Source: Blepharisma stoltei (Eukaryota > Ciliophora > Heterotrichea > Heterotrichida > Blepharismidae). Taken from it: 64,000 nucleotides of DNA. Below the pieces are notes generated by a model that saw only the letters and a program-made list of their open reading frames with translations, had not been told where the DNA came from and did not search any database. Position numbers and translations under genes: made by a program. The stretch lies in assembly GCA_914767885.1 (NCBI GenBank), contig CAJZBQ010000038.1, positions 667,295-731,294 on the forward strand, read 5' to 3'. Within the stretch, counting starts at the first letter, position 1; every line of letters begins with the position of its first letter. Below, in pieces: positions 56,804 through 64,000 of this stretch.

Positions 56804-59489
56804 TTAAATCTGCAATTTTTGGAGTAGTTCATTACGGTCTCGACCTAATACATCGTTAATAAAATTTATGTCTTTTTCCGAAAGCTCCCATTCATCCCCA
56901 GCAAAAATACCACTTACTTGATTTTCTTGCTTTAAATTGTAAGCCTTATTAAAGTCCTTCAAAGCTGCTTCTTGTCTGAGATTATTAAATACTCTAGCTC
57001 GGCTGCAGAAATGTAAAGGATTGTTGGGTTCAAGCTTGATTGCCTCATCATAGCATTCTATTGCTTCTTGATATCTCTCTAAAACATAAAGAGTATTGCC
57101 TTTACTATTATAAAACTTTGCATCTTTTGGATAGACTCTGATTGCTTCTTCATAATTTTCTACTGCTTCTGGGTATCTTCCAAGTTCATTTAAAGCATCC
57201 CCTTTATTATAGTAAAAATTAGCATCTTGTGGATTGTGTTTGATTGCTTCATCAAAGCATTCGATAGCTTCTAGATATCGTTTTAGATTATAAAAAGATA
57301 ATCCTTTATGATTATAAAATCTAGCGTTGCTTGGATCGAGTTTGATTGCTTTGTCATAACATTTGATTGCTTCTAGATATCGTTTTAGATTATAAAAAGC
57401 TAATCCTTTATTATTATAAATATCAGAACTTTTTGGATTGAGTTTGATTGCTTTGTCATAGCATTCGATTGCTTCTAGATATCTTTCTAAATCATAAAAA
57501 TAAAAACCTTTATTATTGTATAAATAAGAATTTTTTGGATTCTGTTTGATTACTTCGTCACAGCATTCGATTGCTTCTAGTTTTTCTCCTGGCACGTTGC
57601 TGCCATTTTAATGTATATTGATAAATGATTGGGAAGAGTAAATATTCTAGAGTAGTATCTTTTACATTGCATTCATCTAGATAATAAGGTTCGAGTTTAA
57701 AATTCTGATTATTGCACTTTATTGCTTCAATCTTTTTACCTGCTCTTCTAAGTGAGAAATGCTCATTATAATAAGCAACATCAATAGCGATTTTTTGATC
57801 TAAATTAAAATAATAATATTCTCTAATTGAACTAAAAATAGTTGAGATGTATATTCCTCCTTTATTATATGTACAATAAGCTTGATTCGGAGCGCAATCG
57901 ATTATTGATTTTCCAATTCGTCTCCAATTTCATAAACTTCCAACTTCGCTTTCATAGATTAATCCATTTTGGCATTCAATCAAATATAGTCTCTCTGCAT
58001 TTATCAGGATCTTTCTTTTCCGATATGCAAACTCATAAGGAATTGTCGAGAAAGAATCAATATCTATTGAGTATAACAAAATATTTGTATTAATCCGTCC
58101 AGAAATCAAAATATTTCCATTAAATATTATAGTATGGCATTCATCATCATCTTCTGGCATTGAAGTTAATTGAATTCATCGATTTCGATCTAAATCAAAT
58201 CTACTAGATAGAGTTAAAGCATAACTCTTTTTATTCTTTCCTCCAAAACAATAGATGCTGCTGTTGAAATAGATACATGATGAGTCAGAGCAAGGAGTTC
58301 CAGATGGCAACAATTCGAATTCACCGTTCACATCAATTAGCACTGCAATTCCAGAAGTTGGATAATTACCAAAACAGAATAGCTTGCCATTTGGAAGTTG
58401 AGTTATGCAAGTTTTATCGCCTAATAGTTCTGGGATCTGCAAGAATTTGATTTCCCTGGCTTCAGTTTCAGTGTTGTAAATAATTAAATTAGTTCTGTCG
58501 TCCTCATCCACTGCTATATTATAAAGAGATGTTTTTTGGTGATAAGCTTTAAGATAATCTTGGCAAGCTTGAATTAATGGTGGATCATAAAAACGAGAAT
58601 GGATGTGAATTGCTGAGCAAGTTGTATTGAAATCCATCTCTAATTCTGGATTGTTTGGCCTACTCAAAATCTCAGCTGTTTTATTTCTTAAGATGTCTAT
58701 AAGGTTTAAAGCACTTTCTGCTTCTTTGGGTTTACTGTTGAGATAATTAGAAACAGTGCTTATTTGAGAATTAAGCAAACTTGTCTCGCTTTCTAAGCTT
58801 TTTTTTATTGGCCTGTTTGCGTTTTCAGACCCTTTTAATTTCTCACTGTTCTCATTTATTATCAAGGAAATCGAATCCTTAACGTTTGCTGACTCTATGG
58901 TTTTATTCACTTCAGGAGTATTTTGCATATTCATATTTTCTAGATATGCACCACCTTTTTCTTCAACAAAGGATCTATTTAAACTCGCTAGCTTTTCAGT
59001 GATTATATAAAAGAATCTTGCACTGTTGTATCAATCTTTCATGGCTATAATCATCAATTTTACTTTCTCAACAGCTTCTCCAGGCTGTAAAACCAATAAT
59101 CCTAATATTGGATCTTGCTCTAGCTTTGATACTTTTTTAACTTGGGAAATTTTTGCAAAGAAATCATTTATTTCACCTGAGCAATCATCCAATTTTTTCC
59201 TAAAATCTCTTAAATTTCTCTTTAAGTTAAATGGGCAATTCTTAAAAGAATCTATGATTTTTCTTCTCAGCTCGCTGTACTTTGAATTTTCTATTGTAAG
59301 GAATTCAAGAATTGCTTCTTTTGTGCCTTCATAAGGCTGGATAAATATTGATTCAAGGTTATGAGCTCTATCAGGCAAGTTTGCATGCTTTCCAATGTGC
59401 GCTTCACAAGATAAAGTCTCAGGAGAAGAGCATTTGCATGAATACTTAACCTCATTCGTACAGCCTGACTCGAAACACTTCTTCGCCAT
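56804..59489 (-). CDS. B-box-like zinc-binding, kelch, TPR protein (interrupted)
   Basis: 844 aa after removing a 151-bp IES. Zinc module at 5-45 (CFESGCTNEVKYSCKC, CEAHIGKH), helical linker (KISQVKKVSKLEQDPIL), kelch-like repeats (LPNGKLFCFGNYPTSG, SSCIYFNSSIYCFGGK, GNILISGRINTN), then about six TPRs (YDKAIKLNPKSSDIYNNKG). It joins in one chain the kelch part of the 41694 gene and the TPR part of the 46042 gene. Start ATG 59489 (MAKKCFESGC). Confidence 0.9.
57578..57728. other. 151-bp IES with 8-bp repeats, no TA
   Basis: ATTGCTTC (plus) at 57570-57577 and 57721-57728. Removal joins RRAGKKIEAI to ECCDEVIKQNPK, an ordinary TPR. Beyond the repeat, the next 12 bp on one side are also similar with mismatches. 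Confidence 0.85.
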
Positions 59490-59569
59490 CGTATAATAAT
59501 TATTAAATAGATGATTTTTAAAACTTTTTACATTCAAATAAGATATTCAACTCATCAGCAGAGACTGGG

Positions 59570-60480
59570 TTTGACATGAAGAGCGGGATAGCAGGTTTTG
59601 GAATGTGCAGAGTCTCAGAAAATCTATTGAGAGCAGTGTACAACTTGAAAATCAACTCATCACAACCAACACTTCAGGCAATAATGAATTAGATCCCGGA
59701 CTCTTTATTAAAGACAGGATAAATTCAAATATTCACTGTTCTTAACTCGGAGGAAACGAAACTTGAAAAATCAGTATGTGAATGGCGAAATTGAGCTTGG
59801 CCTCATTCCCCAGGGTTATTTGGTTGAAAGACTCATAGCATGCGGTATTTCAGCTTTCCACATACTGGTGCTTGCGGCTAGGTTGAAGAAGGCGACTTTG
59901 TCAGAAGTGTGGATAGGAGGGAAAATAGTAGAGAAGGTATCCACCCCGAGGGAGGTAAGAAATACATCCTTGAAGAAGCATTCAGAGGAGACTTTGGCCT
60001 CATCAAGGCTTAGAAATCAAACACTGAGGGCAGCTTGATTTACAGAAAGACTGCCAGGAATTTCAACCTTGACATTGCTGGGTCTTCAAAATAACGATTG
60101 TAGAAGTCAAGAAGAAATCGTCCCTGCTGGCACTGTCGACCCAGTTCATATAATCGTTAAAGGTGAGTATTTTGAAAAGCCTATGAAAGGCTGGGTCTCA
60201 ATACTGGAGATGAAATCGAGCTTCCTGGGACTCCTGAACAAATCAGGAAGCGTGAGAGAATTGACAAAAGAGTTTCCAAAGAAATTCAGGACGCAATATA
60301 TGTGAACTTTATTAGAATGCCAACCTTCGTGCCAAACTACTTGCCCAAAGGGTATCACAATTTTGCTTCATAAAGCTAGGAATAGGACCATATCTAAATC
60401 AGGTGAGCAATTTCCAAACGCTAATGCTGACAAAGAAACTATCACAAAAGTCTCCAGACAGCAAATTTTTAATTTAACAA
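59570..60480 (+). pseudogene. Succinyl-CoA:3-ketoacid CoA-transferase (SCOT) pseudogene
   Basis: Pieces of SCOT in order but in different frames: AGFGMCRVSENLLRA, NTSGNNELDPGLFIKDR, VNGEIELGLIPQGYLVERL, KKYILEEAFRGDFGLIKA, GSLIYRKTARNFNLDIAG, TKEFPKKFR and YVNFIRMPTFVPNYLPKG. Several frameshifts and a TAG where the family has Trp (KAW). The 3' catalytic half is missing. SCOT is a mitochondrial ketone-body enzyme. Subtelomeric position fits decay. The shifts cannot be removed by simple repeat-bounded excision, so I call it dead. Confidence 0.8.
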
Positions 60481-60599
60481 ATTAAATAATTATTATTATC
60501 AATATCAGAGAAAATTTTATTTGTTAAAATTATTCTGCCTTGGCTAAGATAACTATGAATTGCCACTATTTTTTTTTATAATTCTAGAGTAAAAGATTT

Positions 60600-61056
60600 A
60601 ATTTAGTTCAAAATAGATGATATCTTATTTGTGATCTGCCTAAAGAAAGTGATTATACCTCATTTATTGTCTTTAATAGGAAAATTTTAATATCTGGACT
60701 TAGTCATACAGACATATATGAATACGATGAAGCTATTGATGAATGCTCTAAAATTCATGTAAAAGCTCTTAAATGCAGAAAAGAAAGACAGCTGGTTTTA
60801 GGAAATTCGAGAGTATATATAATTCAATTTCCCTTGTCTATTTTTGAAAGCAAAGTTGATGATCAATATCATTGGCGATATATAGATGATTATAAGAATA
60901 ATATCCGCCTTTCCGTTTCCAGTAATTTATAGGTAGATAAAAGCCTTAATTTAGGAATTTTTAAACAAATTTATTTTAATCCAAAAAATAAATGCATAAA
61001 TTTCCCGGTCTACAATACTGGAGAAATAAAAATTCAGCCTTATATATTCAATTAAG
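60600..61056 (+). pseudogene. Kelch C-terminal relic
   Basis: SFIVFNRKILISGLSHTDIYEYDEAIDE, RVYIIQFPLSIFESKVDDQYHWRYI and, after a TAG, FNPKNKCINFPVYNTGEIK follow the order of the last kelch repeats of the 41694 and 56804 proteins. No start and a stop in the middle. Confidence 0.6.
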
Positions 61057-61628
61057 AAAAGTTCATAGAGATGCTATTTTTGATGATTTTAAGACCTAAA
61101 ATACAGTTATCTCTTGAAGTCTGATTTTTTCAAATAATTGATTTTTGTTGCAAATGTCTACTGTATTTTGATATACTCATGCTGAGGGAACTGCTAAAAC
61201 TCTTTATTTAAATATGTATTATGCAAGCCTGACAATTAAGATCACTCCTGTAAAATAGTTCATAGTTGCTAATTGGAATAATGTAAGTGAAATTATAAAT
61301 CGAGCACAATTTTGAGCTTGATTATTATTTCTAAATTAGTCCCAGAATCAAACATGATAAGTTTATTCTCGTCATATGAATTAGCTGTGTATTAATATAT
61401 AGATCTAACTATAAAGTTCACATCACTCAAGATCTTCTTGTATAGTTATGTGAATTTTTGAGATAAGATTAAATTCATCTTCTTTGCTTTTAACCCACTT
61501 TAAGAGCCTAAAAGCAGTTACTGGTTTATATAATTCATATATGGAGCCCATTAAGAGAGCATGAAGTGATGGTTGATTGAAGAATTACATAGAAAAATTA
61601 TAGAAATCAACTCTATTGAAGAATAAAT
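61057..61628. other. Subtelomeric spacer
   Basis: AT-rich; no gene or subtelomeric satellite seen. Confidence 0.5.
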
Positions 61629-64000
61629 GTGTTAGGGGTGTTAGGGTGTTAGGGTGTTAGGGTGTTAGGGTGTTAGGGTGTTAGGGTGTTAGGGTGTTAG
61701 GGTGTTAGGGTGTTAGGGTGTTAGGGTGTTAGGGGTGTTAGGGTGTTAGGGTGTTAGGGTGTTAGGGTGTTAGGGTGTTAGGGTGTTAGGGTGTTAGGGT
61801 GTTAGGGTGTTAGGGTGTTAGGGTGTTAGGGTGTTAGGGTGTTAGGGTGTTAGGGTGTTAGGGTGTTAGGGTGTTAGGGTGTTAGGGTGTTAGGGTGTTA
61901 GGGTGTTAGGGTGTTAGGGTGTTAGGGTGTTAGGGTGTTAGGGTGTTAGGGTGTTAGGGTGTTAGGGTGTTAGGGTGTTAGGGTGTTAGGGTGTTAGGGT
62001 GTTAGGGTGTTAGGGTGTTAGGGTGTTAGGGTGTTAGGGTGTTAGGGTGTTAGGGTGTTAGGGTGTTAGGGTGTTAGGGTGTTAGGGTGTTAGGGTGTTA
62101 GGGTGTTAGGGTGTTAGGGTGTTAGGGTGTTAGGGTGTTAGGGTGTTAGGGTGTTAGGGTGTTAGGGTGTTAGGGTGTTAGGGTGTTAGGGTGTTAGGGT
62201 GTTAGGGTGTTAGGGTGGTTAGGGTGTTAGGGTGTTAGGGTGTTAGGGTGTTAGGGTGTTAGGGTGTTAGGGTGTTAGGGTGTTAGGGTGTTAGGGTGTT
62301 AGGGTGTTAGGGTGTTAGGGTGTTAGGGTGTTAGGGTGTTAGGGTGTTAGGGTGTTAGGGTGTTAGGGTGTTAGGGTGTTAGGGTGTTAGGGTGTTAGGG
62401 TGTTAGGGTGTTAGGGTGTTAGGGTGTTAGGGTGTTAGGGTGTTAGGGTGTTAGGGTGTTAGGGTGTTAGGGTGTTAGGGGTGTTAGGGTGTTAGGGTGT
62501 TAGGGTGTTAGGGTGTTAGGGTGTTAGGGTGTTAGGGTGTTAGGGTGTTAGGGTGTTAGGGTGTTAGGGTGTTAGGGTGTTAGGGTGTTAGGGTGTTAGG
62601 GTGTTAGGGTGTTAGGGTGTTAGGGTGTTAGGGTGTTAGGGTGTTAGGGTGTTAGGGTGTTAGGGTGTTAGGGTGTTAGGGTGTTAGGGTGTTAGGGTGT
62701 TAGGGTGTTAGGGTGTTAGGGTGTTAGGGTGTTAGGGTGTTAGGGTGTTAGGGTGTTAGGGTGTTAGGGTGTTAGGGTGTTAGGGTGTTAGGGTGTTAGG
62801 GTGGTGTTAGGGTGTTAGGGTGTTAGGGTGTTAGGGTGTTAGGGTGTTAGGGTGTTAGGGTGTTAGGGTGTTAGGGTGTTAGGGTGTTAGGGGTGTTAGG
62901 GTGTTAGGGTGTTAGGGTGTTAGGGTGTTAGGGTGTTAGGGTGTTAGGGTGTTAGGGTGTTAGGGTGTTAGGGTGTTAGGGTGTTAGGGTGTTAGGGTGT
63001 TAGGGTGTTAGGGTGTTAGGGTGTTAGGGTGTTAGGGTGTTAGGGTGTTAGGGTGTTAGGGTGTTAGGGTGTTAGGGTGTTAGGGTGTTAGGGTGTTAGG
63101 GTGTTAGGGGGTGTTAGGGTGTTAGGGTGTTAGGGTGTTAGGGGTGGGTGTTAGGGTGTTAGGGTGTTAGGGTGTTAGGGTGTTAGGGTGTTAGGGTGTT
63201 AGGGTGTTAGGGTGTTAGGGTGTTAGGGTGTTAGGGTGTTAGGGTGTTAGGGGGGTTAGGGTGTTAGGGTGTTAGGGTGTTAGGGTGTTAGGGTGTTAGG
63301 GTGTTAGGGTGTTAGGGTGTTAGGGTGTTAGGGTGTTAGGGTGTTAGGGTGTTAGGGTGTGGGTGTAGGGTGTTAGGGTGTTAGGGTGTTAGGGTGTTAG
63401 GGTGTTAGGGTGTTAGGGTGTTAGGGTGTTAGGGTGTAGGGTGTAGGGTGTTAGGGTGTTAGGGTGTGGGTGTTAGGGTGTTAGGGTGTTAGGGTGTTAG
63501 GGTGTTAGGGTGTTAGGGTGTTGGGGTGTTAGGGTGTTAGGGTGTTAGGGTGTTAGGGTGTTAGGGTGTTAGGGTGTTAGGGTGTTAGGGTGTTAGGGTG
63601 TTAGGGTGTTAGGGTGTTAGGGTGTTAGGGTGTTAGGGTGTTAGGGTGTTAGGGTGTTAGGGTGTGTTGGGTGTTAGGGTGTTAGGGTGTTAGGGTGTTA
63701 GGGTGTTAGGGTGGGTGTTAGGGTGTTGGGGTGGGTGTGGGGTGTTGGGTGTTGGGTGTTAGGGTGTTAGGGTGTTGGGGTTGGGTGTTAGGGTGTTAGG
63801 GTGGTTAGGGGGTGGGTGTTAGGGGTGTTGGGGTGTTGGGGTGTTGGGTGTTGGGGTGGGTGTTGGGTGTTAGGGGTGTTAGGGTGTTGGGGGGTTGGGT
63901 GTGGGTGTTGGGGGTGTGGGGTGTGGGGTGTTGGGGGTGGTTAGGGTGTTAGGGTGTTAGGGTGTTAGGGTGTTAGGGTGTGTTATGGTGTTAGGGTGTT
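61629..64000 (+). repeat. Telomere, (TGTTAGGG)n
   Basis: At least 2.37 kb of the 8-mer TGTTAGGG, reaching the end of the window, G-rich strand running outward. Its complement CCCTAACA is the heterotrich telomere repeat. Near-perfect to about 63100, then more variants (GGTGGG, TTGGGG, TGTAGGG), densest at 63650-63950. Confidence 0.97.

Noticed and set aside
59763-60305. Two open frames as a separate new gene
   Set aside because: They overlap out-of-frame pieces of SCOT; motifs in the neighbouring frames show a frameshifted pseudogene.
61629-64000. CRISPR-like or satellite array
   Set aside because: Pure 8-bp repeat without spacers at a chromosome end; it is a telomere.

Overview
The window reads as germline (micronuclear) DNA of a heterotrich ciliate of the Blepharisma type, running into a chromosome end. 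(1) The last 2.37 kb is an array of TGTTAGGG, the heterotrich telomere unit, G-rich strand towards the end. (2) TGA is read as tryptophan: in-frame TGA falls on conserved Trp sites (S3 and S5 of a potassium channel, an AGC kinase, TPR proteins), while genes end at TAA or TAG. (3) Several introns are exactly 15 nt. (4) Most genes are cut by DNA segments whose removal restores one open frame, as expected of internal eliminated sequences (IESs). I infer 34 such segments in 15 genes, about 11.8 kb. After removing them and the small introns, 14 of the 15 interrupted genes have a length divisible by three; the exception is the PAS gene, which carries an unresolved shift.

The segments fall into classes. 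A MITE family (here MITE-A: TA, a C-run, then CTCCGTGAGCGAAC, with a terminal hairpin) sits at TA dinucleotides; one copy splits a 15-nt intron, one contains a second MITE, and one has TG instead of TA borders. Other TA-bounded IESs are 139-470 bp, often palindromic. A second class looks like short retroposons (SINE-like): GC-rich, 111-650 bp, one end usually beginning near AAAATATGGCG, the other often with GTTAAACG and a tetranucleotide tail, flanked by 9-16 bp target duplications; one duplication plus the insert must be removed to restore the gene. A few short inserts have 7-10 bp repeats without TA.

Layout: PCNA (-); RRM protein (+); cyclic-nucleotide-gated-type K+ channel (-); gene-poor stretch 7.8-9.8 kb; large membrane PAS protein (+); ADP/ATP-carrier-like protein (-); three RING-H2 paralogs (-); truncated hemoglobin (-); epsin/ENTH protein (-); full-length Dicer (-) cut by six segments; ankyrin-AGC kinase (+); small basic protein (+) with nested MITEs; CCDC81-like protein (+); small protein (+); kelch, zinc-binding/kelch and zinc-binding/TPR proteins (+); USP-type deubiquitinase (-); decayed stretch; zinc-binding/kelch/TPR protein (-); SCOT pseudogene and kelch relic; telomere.

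The genes do not form an operon. The common theme is genome editing: nearly every gene here, including Dicer, a family known in ciliates to make the small RNAs that guide DNA elimination, can only be expressed after excision. All frame reconstructions were done by reading; no database search was run.
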